Shown here: positions 1 through 11,038 of the stretch, in pieces | How the letters are laid out: each line of letters begins with the position of its first letter | Numbering within the stretch: the first letter of the stretch is position 1 | Assembly (NCBI RefSeq): GCF_043290135.1 | Contig: NW_027464589.1 | Coordinates: forward strand, 7,569,001 to 7,633,000 | DNA from: Rhipicephalus microplus | Lineage: Eukaryota > Arthropoda > Arachnida > Ixodida > Ixodidae | DNA length: 64,000 bases | Direction: 5' to 3' | The notes under the pieces: generated by a model | What the model was told of the DNA's origin: nothing | Databases searched by the model: none | What the model saw: the letters and a program-made list of their open reading frames with translations, nothing else | Program-made: the position numbers and the translations under genes

Positions 1-1398
1 GGTGTCCTCTGTCACCCTTGTTGTTCATGATGTACCTACAAGGACTAGAGGCCAAATTAGAGGGAAGTGGACTTGGCGCAAGCCTCTCTTTCGTCAAACA
101 AGAAAAACTCATTGCACAAGCACTACCAGAATTGATCTAAGCAGATGATATAGTGCTAATGGCTGACAACAAGCAAGATTTGCAAAGATTGAAGATCTGC
201 GGTAATGAGGGTGATAGGTTAGATTTCAGATTCAGTGAGAAGTAATCAGCAGTCACGATTTTTAATGATAATGAATTTAGTGAGCTTAGGATACAGGAGG
301 TCACGCTAGAGATAACAGATAAACACAAATATATTGGCGTATGGATTAGCGATGGGTTCGAGTACTTAAAGGAACACGAAATATACGTAACGACTAAAGG
401 TAACAGGAATGCAGCAGTGATGAAAAATAGGGCACTGTGGAATTATAATAGGTATGATGTTGTGAGAGCATTATAGAAAGGGGTCATGATTCCTGGTCTG
501 ACGTTCGGCAATTCGGTCTTGTGCATGAGATCAGAAGTTCAAGCAAGGTTAGAAATAAGCAACGTGGAATAGGTAGGCTTGCTTTAGAAGCTCACAGGAA
601 TACACTAAATCAGGGAGTACAATGTGATATGGTGTGGACATCATTTGAGGGCAGAGAAGCTAGCAGCAAGATAAAATTTGAGAAGCGATATTGAGAAATG
701 GGGGAGAATCGTTGGGCTAGTAAGGTTTTCAGCTACTTGTACATGAAAAATTTTAATTCAAAATGGAGGAAGCGAACCAAAAATTGATGGGTAAATACTT
801 AGAAAACAGCAAGGGGCCAAACCAAAAAAAACGATCGGTTAAGAATAAGGTGAAGGAAACGGAGACTGACATGTGGAGAATTGGCGTGAGTAAAAAGTCC
901 ACACTAGAGATCTATTGAACTTTATGCAGGAAATTGCTAAGGAAAGGATCTATGATACTACTTGGGGTTGTTCTCTACTGTTTAAGGCCAGGACAGGAGT
1001 GTTGCGAACCAAGACATGTCAGGCCGAATACGAAGGGGTAGACTTGGTATGCAGTGCACGCGGAGAGGATGAGGGAAGTGCCAATGTTCTGTAAATGGCT
1101 TCAGTCTATAGTTCATGATGGTGCAGAGTTTTTCAAAGCACTGGGTTTATAGACAGGGAGGGCAAAATAGACTTTAAGCGGGTAGAATTGATTAGAAGGA
1201 AGTTATCTGATTGGTGGCTAAAGTCAATGCACGAGTGAAAATTCAACCATTCACTGCAAAGTACCAGTCCTATATTTCACTATTTAAAGAAAAAACAGGT
1301 AAATCTAGTTGTTGGTTCACCAAATATTACGGCTAGGCGGCGTTAACCACCGCCCAATTTAAAGGGTAGAGCCACATCAGTTCATCCTTCCATCCATT
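1..1398 (+). mobile_element. T1-family LINE, 3' part, degenerate
   Basis: The sequence matches, by eye, the other T1 copies at 11,965-14,354, 14,355-15,860 and 40,678-43,013. It covers the end of the reverse transcriptase, the thumb/C-terminal region and the 3' UTR, and ends in a short CATC-type tail near 1,372-1,398. The reverse transcriptase active site is visible at 138-149, but the tyrosine codon of the usual YADD box is a TAA stop, so the copy is dead. Many other stops and indels are present. The window begins inside the element, so its 5' extent is unknown. The LINE clade was not assigned. Confidence 0.8.
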
Positions 1399-2200
1399 GT
1401 CATGCTCGCTGAAGTGCCGTGCGTTGTAGCCATGGAGGAAGGAAAAAAACTGTGGAGAGGCTTCGACGTCATACTTTGTGAAGCCGGAAGTATACGGAAG
1501 AGTAGGAGCACTCCTCCTCGCACTTGTGGGCACGCTCAATCTGCGTCTAGGAGACGATATCAACGATATCGCGTCACGCTGGCCAGAGTGCATGGACTGC
1601 AGCTGACCGAGCCAGAAAGTGATACATGTGATTGCATCTGCTAAGAAGCTGCGATGTCCTCGGTAAAACGGGAACCAGGCGTTAGCATCCACGGGCGAGT
1701 GTATTAATTTTCTTTTCATGTTCGATGTACAGTATGATCGCGAGTATCCTCGCAGAACAAAATGCACGATACTGCATGCGTCAGCGTGGTGCTCTTGGAT
1801 TTTATTTGCGGCTCTTGGCGACAGTTCTAGAACGCAATAATACGCAGCGCCATTACCCACGACGCTGACGACACGGTGTGGCTGGCGCGGGAGTTTTTTC
1901 TTTCGTTCGATTTGTCCACGTCGTGGTATCACTGTGTTTCAAATAATTCATGACTACTTGTCCATGTGTCAATAATGTCAGTGAATTCGCGTACATTTAT
2001 AATTGCTTTCGTGCAGGTTTCCCAAAGATCCTTGTCAAAGGAGGCTATGAATCAAGGCCTTTAGACCCAGCGAACGTGACTGGGAACCAACGAAGTGGTA
2101 TTTTGTGTACTCGAAACACTTCCCACCTTAGCATTTCAATCGGACGGTGCCAGTGGCAGTTTGCCTTCGCGAGGATGCCGTTCCTACTGTATCGTGCAAG
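1399..2200. other. No recognisable gene; may include part of the G1 5' LTR
   Basis: A 199-codon minus-strand frame (1333-1932) covers much of this stretch, but it begins inside the LTR-proximal DNA and runs through the LINE tail. It shows no domain I recognise, so I treat it as chance. The distal part leads into the promoter-like sequence of element G1, whose LTR start I could not fix. Confidence 0.4.
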
Positions 2201-2263
2201 ATACGCATGCGCTGTGCGTACTAGTGCAGTCCCCCACGGGCTGCGGACACCAGCGCCAGCCTC

Positions 2264-2343
2264 TATAAAATCTAACAGCAGCTATCAATAAACGTTCTTT
2301 CTGTTCCTGCTTTAGCTGACTGATACATGGTGTCAGAAGTGGG
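2264..2343 (+). promoter_or_regulatory. G1 LTR core promoter, poly(A) signal and primer-binding site
   Basis: TATAAAA lies at 2264-2270 and AATAAA at 2287-2292. A TGG-initiated primer-binding site (TGGTGTCAGAAGTGGG) occupies 2328-2343, directly after an LTR end reading ATACA. This order (TATA, poly(A), LTR end, PBS, then gag at 2411) is typical of a 5' LTR. No matching 3' LTR was found, so the LTR length cannot be set. Confidence 0.65.
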
Positions 2344-2410
2344 CCGACCATAGGCCTACCGCGAAATGGCTTGAAGAAACGAAGAGGCAATACGCCAGTA
2401 AGCTAGAAAA

Positions 2411-3055
2411 ATGGAACTTCTCAAGCCACCCGATCAGCTGCTTCTGCCCGGGAACATCGCAAAGAAGTGTGCGTTGTTTAAGCAGAAGTTCGAGCTCTTC
2501 CTGAAAGCAACAACGTCAACCAAAGAACCACGGACAGAGGCTGCTAAAACGGCGCTGCTGCTTAGTGTTGCTGGAGATGACGTGCTGGAGGTATTTAACA
2601 ACTTCACTTTTACGGCGGAAGAAGACAAGGATGACTACGCAACAGTTGGGAGCAAGTTTGAAGCGTACTCTCAGGAGCAACAGAATGAACCTTTTGAACA
2701 ATTCCTGCGCTACCTGAGGAAGCTAGCTCAGACTTGCAACTTCTCAACATTGAGTGACTCTGATTCGTGACCAAATTGTATTTGGCATGAATAATCTGAA
2801 GTTACGCGAAAAGATGCTCAAAGTTAAAGACCTCACGCTGCTCAAGGCAGAACAGATATGCAAAGCGGCGAAAGTGTTAGCGCACCGAAATGAGACCTGG
2901 GCCCAAGCAGATAAGCACGTAGCGGCCGTGAAACAGCGTCAACGGTTCACCTGCTGTAGATGTAATTGAACGCATGACCGTAACAAATTCACGGCGTTCG
3001 GGAAGACATGTTTCGCGTGCAAAAGGGCCAATCACTTCGCATCATGTTGCCGGAA
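2411..3055 (+). pseudogene. G1 gag with CCHC zinc knuckle, frameshifted
   Basis: The structural protein begins at ATG 2411, 68 bases after the primer-binding site, and is open to 2770. It continues in another frame from 2754 to 2969. A zinc knuckle of the form CX2CX4HX4C lies near 3,008-3,050 in a third frame, so at least two frameshifts separate the parts. In a working copy this protein would package element RNA. The first 119 residues are rich in charged helical sequence, as in Mag-type gags. Confidence 0.7.
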
Positions 3056-3116
3056 AGAGCCTGCCATTGGTACCGTAGTACACGACGAGAACAACTTCGA
3101 CATCCTCAATGTCAGA

Positions 3117-3461
3117 GTGTGCGTCGTTGAAAAGACAGCTGACTGGACGGTCGCAGCCAAAGTAGCCAACCAGCAGGTTGTTTTAAATTTAGACATTGAG
3201 TCTCGGGCCAACTTGCTGCCATATTCTGTCTTTCGCAAATTCCAAGCGAATGGTTACCTGAAGCCCATCAGCTCCGTCATTCGGTCATACAGTGGCGACG
3301 TCATTAAACACTTCGGTGTGGCCACACTTCCAGTGGTCATGAATGACAAGTCTGGCACCTTTACTTTTTTCATAGTAAAGAGCAAAGAAGCGATACTTGG
3401 ACTACAAGCAACGGATGTGCTGGAATTGTTGGTGCGTTCAACCGACACAGTGGATGCCTGA
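3117..3461 (+). pseudogene. G1 aspartic protease region, active site lost
   Basis: This is a 114-codon frame with retropepsin-like layout: a beta-rich start, then a segment reading LDIES followed by LLPYSVF, where the family normally has the catalytic DTG/DSG triad. A later segment (ILGLQATDVLELL) matches the usual ILG(L) substrate-flap end of the domain. The catalytic triad is not present as DTG, so the enzyme would be inactive. It is placed correctly between gag and reverse transcriptase. Confidence 0.6.
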
Positions 3462-3559
3462 AGCTCTGGCAAAGTGCTTCAAGAATTCCCGCAGCTTTTC
3501 CAAGGTACCGGCTGTGTAGCCCGCCCATACAGAATGGTCTTGCGCGATGATTCCATACC

Positions 3560-4680
3560 AGTGATACAGGCAGCACGACGCGTACCCTTGACACTCAAAA
3601 AAACCACTGCGGGTGGAGTTGCAATGCATGGAAGAAGCCCACATCATTGAAAGGATCAGTGGACCAACAGATGTGGTGAATCCTCTCGTCATTGTCAGAA
3701 AAAAAAGATGGCAAACGGAGGGTTAGCATGGACCCTAGGAGCATTAAGCCAGTGCCTGAAGCGCGAGCACTACCAGATGCCGAAGCGAGATGACATCGAG
3801 GCAGTACTGGCGGGTGCTAAATATTTCTCTTGTATGGATGCAAACTCGAGGTTCCATCAGATTCCATTGGATCCGGCCACATCAAGCATCTGTACGTTCG
3901 CTACTCCCTTTGGGCGTTACCGTTCCTTGAGACTGCCGTTTGGCATTGCGTCAGCACCTGAAGTGTTTCAAAAAACGTTGAGTTCAATTTTCGATCGAGC
4001 ACCAGGCATGTGCGTGTATGTCGATGACGTCCTGGTATGGGCTGCTACCCGGGCAGAACATGAGTGCCTTCGTGGGGCGCTAGAACTAGCGAATAATGCG
4101 GGACTGACGTTTAATGCAGCCGAATGCAAGTTTGCATGCAGAGAGGTTGAGTTCTTGGGCGACATCATCAGTCAAGACGGGATAAAGCCGAATCCCGCAT
4201 TCAGGGCGTCAATAGCGGAAATGCCGCGCCCGACTGATAAGCGGGTGGCTCAGCGAATGCTTGGTGTGGCAAATTACTTTGGCAAGTATATCCCGCATCT
4301 GACTGACAAGACAAAGTTGTTGCACGGTCTTATTAAAAGGCACACAATATTCGAGTGGACAGAAACGCACACCGCCGAGTGGGCAGCTACCTGCACAGTT
4401 CTAAGCAGCACACATGTACTAGCTATTTTTGATCCAGCCAGAGAAACCAAGATCAGCACGGACGCATCAAAAGATGGGCTAGGAGCTGCACTGTTGCAGC
4501 GTCACGGAGATAGCTGGCGTCCTGTGGTTTACGCGTCGCGTGTCATGACTGACACAGAGCAGAGATACTCGCGAATCGAAAAAGAAAGAATGGGAAGAAC
4601 ATTTGGATGTGAAAATTTTCACTATTTTACTACGGCCGGAAAATTTTTGTCGAGACAGGTGAGCACCCACATTTAGCAAT
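3560..4680 (+). pseudogene. G1 reverse transcriptase and RNase H, frameshifted
   Basis: The main open part runs 3708-4676 (322 aa). It carries the palm motif near CMDANSRFHQIPLDP, the LPFGIASAPEVFQ segment, and the active-site box YVDD at about 4,018-4,029. The RNase H start is recognised by ISTDASKDGLGAALLQ near 4,453-4,500. The N-terminal palm lies in another frame before 3,700 (a poly-A run at 3,700-3,707 is the likely slip). RNase H is broken again after about 4,590. The copy cannot make a complete enzyme. Confidence 0.8.
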
Positions 4681-4702
4681 TGCGTCGAAAGGAATCGGCG
4701 AT

Positions 4703-6052
4703 ATGCCACCAAGGCTTCAACGTTTTTTTTTTTTGCACCTGCTGAAATATGACGATTCCCTTCACTTTGTTCCAGAAAAAAAGTTGCTGTTGGCCAACAT
4801 GTTATCAAGGGCGCCCAAAACACCATGGGACATCTGGCCCTCCCAGGACGACGTAGAGGTGCATGGAGTAGGTGTGGTCATGGACATGGTGAGGAGCAAA
4901 ACACTGAGTCGGCTTGTTGAAGACACTGAAAAAGACCCTGATATTCAGACAGTCATAGGATACATAAGAGAAGACTGTAGCTTGGTCGGCAGCATGAAGC
5001 CATTCGCGGCGGAATTATCGCTGGTAGAAGGCATTGTGCTAAAAAGAACTAATATAGTCATACCAAAATCGATGAGGGCGGAAATGCTTCAACGGATACA
5101 TGAGGGCCACTTGGGTTTATATAAGGCTAAAACAAGAGCTCGTCAGCTAGTCTTCTGGCCCGGACTAAACGCCTACATTATAAGGATGCTCAAAGGTTGT
5201 GCTGTCTGCAGGAAATATGAGTATCAACAACAACGGGAGCCATTTCTTATGCGAAAAATGCCGCATTATGCTTGGTACAGGGTCGGCATTGATATTTTCC
5301 GAAATTCCGGGAGCTTTTACTTGTGCGTGTATGATGCCTTCTCCAACTTCGCCGAAGTTGAAAAGCTTAACGACACCACATCTCGTACTGTTGTTGAGAA
5401 ACTCGGTGGCATATTTGCCCGTTACGGTATTCCATTGGAAGTCTGCAGCGACAATGGTCCCCAGTTTGCGTCTAACGAATTTTCTGTTTTTGCATCCACG
5501 TATGAGTTCCAACACATTACATCGAGCCCTGGATTTTCAATGTCGAATGCACTTGCAGAGAAAGGTGTTCAAGTCGTGAGAAAAATTCTGAAAAAAACTA
5601 AAGAGACACAGCAGGACTTCTGGCTGGGACTGCTATCCTACCGTGCGACACCGCTGGAAGACGGTCGGTCGCCTGGTGAGCTCTTGCAACGCAGAAGACT
5701 GCGTACACGATTTTCGGACTTCCGCCGGCAAAAGACAACAACAACCTACAAACGCAAGCCACGAAATAGTGGTGCCAAATCTCTACCGGGCCTCGAGAAA
5801 GGACAAGTGGTGAGGGTCCATGACAAACGCGGGACTCGCAAAGCGCAAGTAGTGAGACCAGCAGCGCCATGATCATACAGGGTGCTTACAGAAGATAACA
5901 AGCTGCTTCGCCGAAACCGCAAGCATCTAAGTGCGACGCTGGAGCCTTTACAGAACAGCGCACTTCAAAGCGACGAGTCTTTGGCGAAACGGGTTGGCGC
6001 CGTTTCTGCGCCTGCGCGTCGCGGCGATACCTCCGAACACGGGCGCCGGCTA
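4703..6052 (+). pseudogene. G1 integrase, nearly complete, one premature stop
   Basis: The open frame 4703-5872 (389 codons) contains the HHCC zinc-binding N-domain (HEGHLG then CAVC) near 5,100-5,215. The core then shows aspartates at GIDIF (about 5,287) and SDNGPQF (about 5,448) and glutamate in ALAEKGVQ (about 5,556), consistent with a D,D-35-E catalytic set. A TGA at about 5,870 interrupts the C-terminal domain, but the same frame stays open to a TAA near 6,050. A single C-to-T change at an arginine codon would explain it. Confidence 0.8.
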
Positions 6053-6180
6053 TAAGAACATTCTCGCCCGAAAGAAGCAAGAAAACTGTGTGTTTGCCCC
6101 GATTCAGTGGTAGTCGTTGTAGAACCTTCAGTGCGGAAACATTAAAGTTATGTTATCCCACACCTGGTGACCCGAAAAAC
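6049..6180 (+). promoter_or_regulatory. G2 5' LTR remnant and primer-binding site
   Basis: A TATA-like element sits at 6049-6056 and ATTAAA at 6141-6146. An LTR end (CCCACA, ending 6162) is followed two bases later by a TGG-initiated primer-binding site (TGGTGACCCGAAAAAC, from 6165). The upstream part of the LTR is missing because G1 coding sequence runs up to it. Gag of G2 starts 18 bases downstream of the site. Confidence 0.6.
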
Positions 6181-6621
6181 GAACGTACCGCACCACCATG
6201 GCCGACGAGGAAACCCTTGCTGCCCTTCAACAACAAGTACAACAACTGGAACAACAACTGCAGGCTCAGCAGCAAGTGATCCTGAACCATGAGCAGCAGC
6301 TCCGGGAACAGCAGCAGCGCAATGAAAATGAAGCACTCTCGTCCGACGACCGTGCACCACCCCACTTGGGTCACACCTCCCAAAACTTCACTCCAGTGGT
6401 CCAAGCCACCTCGGGCGCCTCCATTGCTGCGGCCGCCACCAACACGGACGTTTCTCGCGTCGCCGTCAAACTTCCGCCGTTTTCGGCAGAGGTGCCTGAC
6501 GTGTGGTTTGCTCAAGTCGAGGCGCAGTTTTCCACGGCACGCATCACCCCGGACCGGACGCTCTATGACTACGTCGTCACCCATCTAGACTCTCGCTATG
6601 CGGCTAAGGTTCGCGATATAC

Positions 6622-7221
6622 GATATAAATTTTTAAATAAACCCATAACAGGAGACCATCACATTATATAGTGTCCTGCTCACGAAGGTTTGGAGGGGAA
6701 CGTCGTGGCAGACCGTATAGCTCGAGGCATCACCAACCGAGCGACGGCAGGCCACGACGTTGAACCTCTTTCCAATTCGCGTGACATCCTCCTCCAACAA
6801 AGGAAGCAACGAAAGGAATATGGGCTTCCACATAAGGACTTCGATAGCCAGCAAAGCAGGGATTGGAGACGCATACAAACCAATAGCTTTCCCAATTTGT
6901 ACCATCTAAGTAGAATATATCCCGCAAGATATAAAGACACCTGTCCGTGGTGTTCACAAGTACCAACACTCAGCCACATAACATGGGAGTGCACCCAGAG
7001 GCCCACACACATCGACAGCCCACACATCACGAAGCAACCACACATGTTTCACAGGCAGTGGGAGGCATGGCTTGCGGACGAGGACAAGCAGAGCCAAATA
7101 GCTTTGCTTGACCAGGTCCAGCGAGCCGCTCGTGCCAGCGGAGCCCTGGACTGAGGGCCCGACCAAACTGCCTGCATTTCGATTTTTTTCTTTTTTTTCT
7201 CTGAATAAAGTTTCTTCCTCC
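6622..7221 (+). mobile_element. LINE fragment F (I-like, RNase H end), nested in G2 gag
   Basis: This is a 5'-truncated LINE 3' end of about 600 bp. It is flanked by an 11-base direct repeat, TCGCGATATAC, at 6611-6621 and 7222-7232, the target-site duplication expected of LINE integration. The 3' end is T-rich with AATAAAG at about 7,204, a poly(A)-like terminus. It belongs to the same general type as LINE E at 49,776-55,440. Confidence 0.9.
6690..7154 (+). pseudogene. LINE F C-terminal reading frame (RNase H tail, Cys/His motif)
   Basis: 154 codons are open to a TGA at 7,152. The start matches the end of an RNase H domain (GNVVADRIARG, cf. the GNE-A-D motif). A C-terminal CX2CX7HX4C motif (CPWC...H...C) follows at about 6,943-6,996. 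Such a terminal Cys/His cluster is common in I-group LINEs. The rest of ORF2 was lost by 5' truncation. The assignment rests on family knowledge and is moderate. Confidence 0.65.
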
Positions 7222-7729
7222 TCGCGATATACTTGCGGATCCCCCGGCTGATGACCGTTACCTACACCTGAAGAGGGAACTGATCCGCCGGCTTTCACCT
7301 TCACAAGACGAGAAGGTGCGTCACCTAATCCAGCACGAAGGACTCGGTGACCGCAAGCCATCGCAGCTCCTGCGTTACATGCGTGACCTCTTGGGCAGCA
7401 CCCCGGTCGACGACTTCCTCCTCTGTATCATCTGGCTTCAGCGTCTACGATATCATGCGCAGGCCATCCTACAGGTGCAGCCGAATCTGCCGCTGGACTA
7501 GCTCTCTCACATCGCTGATCAAGTCGTCGAGATTTCGTTGCCAGCATCGCCTCTCATCGTCAACGCCGTTAACACCCGACAGTCCAGCAGCGAGTTCGCG
7601 CGCTGTGTCGACGAAATCACCCGTCAGCTGGACTCAATTCAAAGGTGCCTGGATTAAAGCCCGAAGCTGCATCCACGAAAACACTCCCAAAGCCAAGACA
7701 ATAACGCCGCTTCATCGCACGGAAATGAT

Positions 7730-8120
7730 AACAGCCCCTGCTACCACTATCGCCGCTTCGGGGACAAAGCCCGGAAATGTCAACCACTTTGCTCAGCTGG
7801 ACGTCAGGGAAACTTCAACGGCAGCCCATAGAGACGGCTGCGAGCTGCCAACTTAGAGGTCGTCGCATATTTGTCACCGACCAAGTCACAAAGCGGTGGT
7901 TTCTCGTCGTCTGTCGCTCCGACATCTGTTGCTTTCCTCGAACCTTCCTGCGTGACAAGCTTCCTTGCACGTCCTTTGAGCTCAGCGCGGCGAACCATTC
8001 GACCACCAAGATCTATGGCTCGCTCCGCCTTAACATCAACTTCAAAAATCTGTGTCGAGATAATTTTGTCATCGTCGACGTTGCAGAGCTGACTTCTTTG
8101 CGTACTACAATCTTCTACCT
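7730..8120 (+). pseudogene. G2 zinc knuckle and protease relic
   Basis: A CYHYRRFGDKARKCQPLC segment near 7,740-7,795 resembles a gag zinc knuckle with altered spacing. It is followed from about 7,857 by RRIFVTDQVTKRWFLV and a protease-like body. The position of the catalytic DTG triad reads CRS, so the active site is lost. The region up to 8,277 contains the short linker usually found before reverse transcriptase. Confidence 0.6.
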
Positions 8121-8277
8121 GACTGCCGATATGACCGACTTATCGACCCTACAACAGGCCTCTCCATGCCGGGCCAACGGGCGACTAACCAACAGCCTAA
8201 CGTCAAGGCACTCATCATTGGGAACCAGTTGCCATACCAAGACATCCTCGCAGAATTTCCCGACCTGACTCGACCTA

Positions 8278-8601
8278 GCAGGCGTCTGCGAGAGGAGTGC
8301 CACTCAGTGAGCATGGGATGGTAGCAGCGAGAATGGTCGCTAAAAACCACTTCTGTCTTTTCACCCAGTTGGCTCTCGTCATCGGAACGTGCATCACTGT
8401 CTGCGTGTATTGTGCCGCGCACAAACCCAGGTCTGGCACGTGCCCTCTTCCGGAGGCCGTGCTCCTTGTCCGCTGCAGTCGTGAGCCAACACTAGTTAGG
8501 GTAACGACCAAAAAGCGCAAAAGGTGTTGATAATAGAACGATTAAAATGGTTCAAAAGCTAAATACTTGCCTTGATTGTGAAGAAATAGAGCTGCATGAA
8601 A
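8278..8601. other. No recognisable feature
   Basis: Between the end of G2 and the inverted duplication there are only short frames without recognisable domains. One 77-codon plus frame (8297-8530) has no supporting signal. Confidence 0.4.
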
Positions 8602-10600
8602 GGACCATGCCAACATAATTATTGCAAAGACGTTGGGTATAAAACACGCCGCTAAAGCTTGCGACCTATGTCCGCTTTGGCTGGCTGGCAGTGGCAAAGG
8701 AGCGCGGTCCGGTCGTGATGACGATGCTGATGACACCTGCCGTAGCGCATGCACTCTGAGCGCATGCACTTTTATGAAGACATAAATTACACGAGTATTT
8801 CTTTCGTCAAAAACGGTACAAAATTTTGTAGTGAGAAATGATATGTTAAAGTTTATTTTGATCTTCCTTTATCGCTTCGAACGCAACGTTTTTGGAAGCG
8901 CTGTTAGTACTACACCAACGCTTGTTCAGCCACTTTTCATGTTCTCGTATGAATAAACTGTGGCGGCTGCTCGAGTCACAAAGATGTGAACTGACAAAAA
9001 AGGTTTGTAGCAGATATAGTACTATAGTAAGGCGTTTTGTGGTTTTCGAAAAAATGGCACCAATTTTTTCTACCTTACTCATTGGCGACTTCACTGAGCA
9101 TGCACATGACACTAATTAGGTTTAACCAGATCAAGAGAACTGATGTTCAGCTGGTCATCAAGTTGAAAACTATTGCTTTCCATCAGGTCAACCAGTTGAA
9201 CACTTACAACATGAACTCTTTATAAGTAGAATGGTTCCAATCAAGGGTCTACCACCGTTGGAAAGTCTTTTCCATTTCGCATGTGCACATCCAATTGGGT
9301 CAAGAAGCATTCCGATTGGGAGGCCGATAGGAATTCACTATTTCAATGGTTTACCAATTGGTATGTGTGAAACCAATCGGACCGACAAGCATTTCAGTTG
9401 GGGGATCAATCCGAAGTGGGAGACGTATTGAAATGACCAATTGGAACTGTGTGGTCCAATTGGTCCTTCACATTGAAGCACCACATCCCAATCGGTTCCA
9501 GTTCATTTCATTTAAGACCAATTGATAAAAACTGGTATGACTTATTGAACCCATTCAATCTTTTTTGACTGGGTATGTTTTTGTTACAATTTACAACCGC
9601 AAGAAAATAAACAACTCAGTGAACTGGGGAGCAGCTAGAGTTTATCGGCGGTTAATTCCAAGTGTACAATCCGTTTGTAGCTCCTTCCAAGGGGCGATAT
9701 GTGTTCAGGCTTTATGACGCTTCTATTCTCATTCGACAGATAGGACCACACAATTGATTGTGATGTTTTTCGCGCAACGCACAGCGCAGTCGTGCCAGCG
9801 CACCGCTGTTGCTCTGTCGTTTTGAACAACTACAAAAGTTCTTGGCCAAAACGAGTGCAGTGGGCTAGAAACAATATACTAGCCTATTGGTTGAGTAAGC
9901 ATACGAATTGACGAGTCTCTGTTCTCGCATAAGAGCCAGTAAAGTGCCGGCGAGTGCGACCGGCGGCTGTCGGTGAGGGGAGGCGTATATTTGGTGGAAG
10001 TGCTGCAAACGCGTCGGATCGATATTTCTCGCTTCTTGCGTGGACACCGTACACAATAAAAAAAGGCTTCATTTGGGTTAATTGATGCCACGGCTGTGCT
10101 GTATTGTCATTTTTATTCGTCAAAATCGTGAATTCTAAAACTCAGAAGCGCCGATAACACTTGTACGGGCTCGGTCGGTAGGATTAACGTTTGGTGGAAA
10201 TCATCGTGGTAGAAAAGAAGCATGAAAGTCGAACTCACTGGGGCTCGTCTCGCCGCATGTCGAAAGTGAAATTTTATGCATATTCGTAAACTGGAGCTCT
10301 TTTATTGGAGCTCTGCATATTGCAAACTGGAGCTCTTTTATTTCTTGACAACTGCACGCTGATGAAAAACATTTATTGTCACTGTTCACAGTGACACCTC
10401 TAGCCTTCTAAACATCACAAAAAAGAAACACATCGCGGATATCAAACTGATGTAAGTACTTACGCGAAAAGTAAACATAAATTCACGGCCACATATTCTA
10501 CGCTCCACCAAAAATGAAGCGTTGTTGACGCCACTAAAAAAATAAACGTGCTAGAAAGCGTGATAAGCAGCGTTGGTTTCTTTTGACCATAAACATATAT
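8602..10600. other. Arm-specific DNA without recognisable gene
   Basis: Apart from the CCAATTGG cluster I see no coding domain. Frames such as 8846-9112 and 9635-9829 are shared with the other arm only because the DNA is duplicated. A local direct duplication of about 19 bases beginning AAACTGGAGCTC occurs at 10,284-10,345. At the matching place the right arm instead carries an unrelated longer segment. Confidence 0.5.
9280..9525. repeat. CCAATTGG / CCAATCGG motif cluster (left arm)
   Basis: Within about 245 bp there are at least eight near-copies of an 8-base motif, either the palindrome CCAATTGG (about 9,291, 9,354, 9,437, 9,458) or CCAATCGG/CCGATTGG variants, separated by irregular 15-60 base gaps. 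The same block lies in the right arm at 45,615-45,860. Short degenerate units with irregular spacing argue against a simple minisatellite. I cannot assign a function. Confidence 0.6.
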
Positions 10601-10639
10601 CTCTGCGCATACAAGAATGAAACGCTAGAAATAAGTGAT

Positions 10640-10965
10640 TTTACATACTGTCATCTACTTTTTCATCATGCCACCATCATCCACCCAGCTTCCATCATGC
10701 CACCGTCATCCACCTTGCTCACCAAGCCTTCCACCAAATACGTTGTGCCACGCCACCATCAGCCGGCGTTTTCCACCGTCACCACCACTGGCTTGCCACC
10801 ACCACCAACATCTGCCATCATTTTTTCCGCTCTCGCTGTCATCAGCCATTATGCCTATTACAGTCTCCACCATATCCACTAATATTTCCGCCATATTCAC
10901 TAATATTTGCACCATATTCACCAATGATTCCAGAATCCACCAACCCTGGATCCACCAACCCAGTG
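10640..10965 (-). repeat. CCACC/ATC-rich imperfect minisatellite (left arm)
   Basis: The block is rich in CCACC, CATC and ATTCACTAATAT units, read as GGTGG and GATG on the minus strand. The predicted 250-codon plus frame and 152-codon minus frame here are low-complexity readings of this repeat. The right-arm equivalent (44,005-44,400) has an extra duplicated unit of about 75 bp. Confidence 0.6.
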
Positions 10966-11038
10966 GAGAAGGTGACAGGTGGATAGGAACAGGTGAGAAG
11001 GCCTTCTCACCTGTTCCTTCCCACCTGTCACCTTCTCC
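10965..11038. repeat. 74-bp near-perfect palindrome (left arm)
   Basis: Arms of 37 bases (10965-11001 and 11002-11038) pair around a central AAGGCCTT with no loop and only about two mismatches. The right arm carries the same palindrome at 43,931-44,004. It marks the junction between the ORF1-like coding sequence and the GGTGG-rich minisatellite. Confidence 0.85.

Larger units (their letters stand above)
2200..6052 (+). mobile_element. Ty3/Gypsy retrotransposon G1, Mag-like, defective
   Basis: The order gag, protease, reverse transcriptase, RNase H, integrase is that of Ty3/Gypsy elements. The gag start and the K02A2.6-like integrase resemble the Mag lineage (family knowledge, not a database result). 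The coding region is broken by several frameshifts and by TGA at 5870-5872. The 3' LTR is missing: the integrase tail stays open to about 6,052, where sequence of the next Gypsy element (G2) takes over. G1 is therefore truncated at its 3' end. Confidence 0.8.
6198..7500 (+). pseudogene. G2 gag, interrupted by a LINE insertion
   Basis: ATG 6198 begins a gag with a long glutamine-rich coiled-coil start (residues 1-45). The retrotransposon-gag core motif follows (LPPFSAEVPDVWFAQVEAQF), continuing up to about 6,620. The reading resumes in the same sense immediately after the LINE fragment, at 7,222, with the charged second half of the capsid-like domain, and reaches a TAG at 7,499. Removing the 600-bp insertion and one copy of the 11-base duplication would restore the frame, so the break was caused by the insertion. 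Confidence 0.75.
6030..8277 (+). mobile_element. Ty3/Gypsy retrotransposon G2, 5' part only, split by LINE F
   Basis: This is an LTR remnant, gag (6198-7500, interrupted by 6622-7221), a zinc-knuckle region near 7,740-7,800 and a protease-like region at 7,857-8,120. Recognisable pol sequence ends near 8,277, just before the reverse transcriptase should begin. The remainder is absent. Several stops and frame changes mark it as old. Confidence 0.75.

Noticed and set aside
1333..1932. 199-codon minus-strand open frame
   Set aside because: It runs through a LINE tail, has no recognisable domain and no neighbouring signal; likely chance.
9231..9431. 66-codon frame over the CCAATTGG cluster
   Set aside because: Present in both arms only through duplication; the repeat motif, not coding, explains it.
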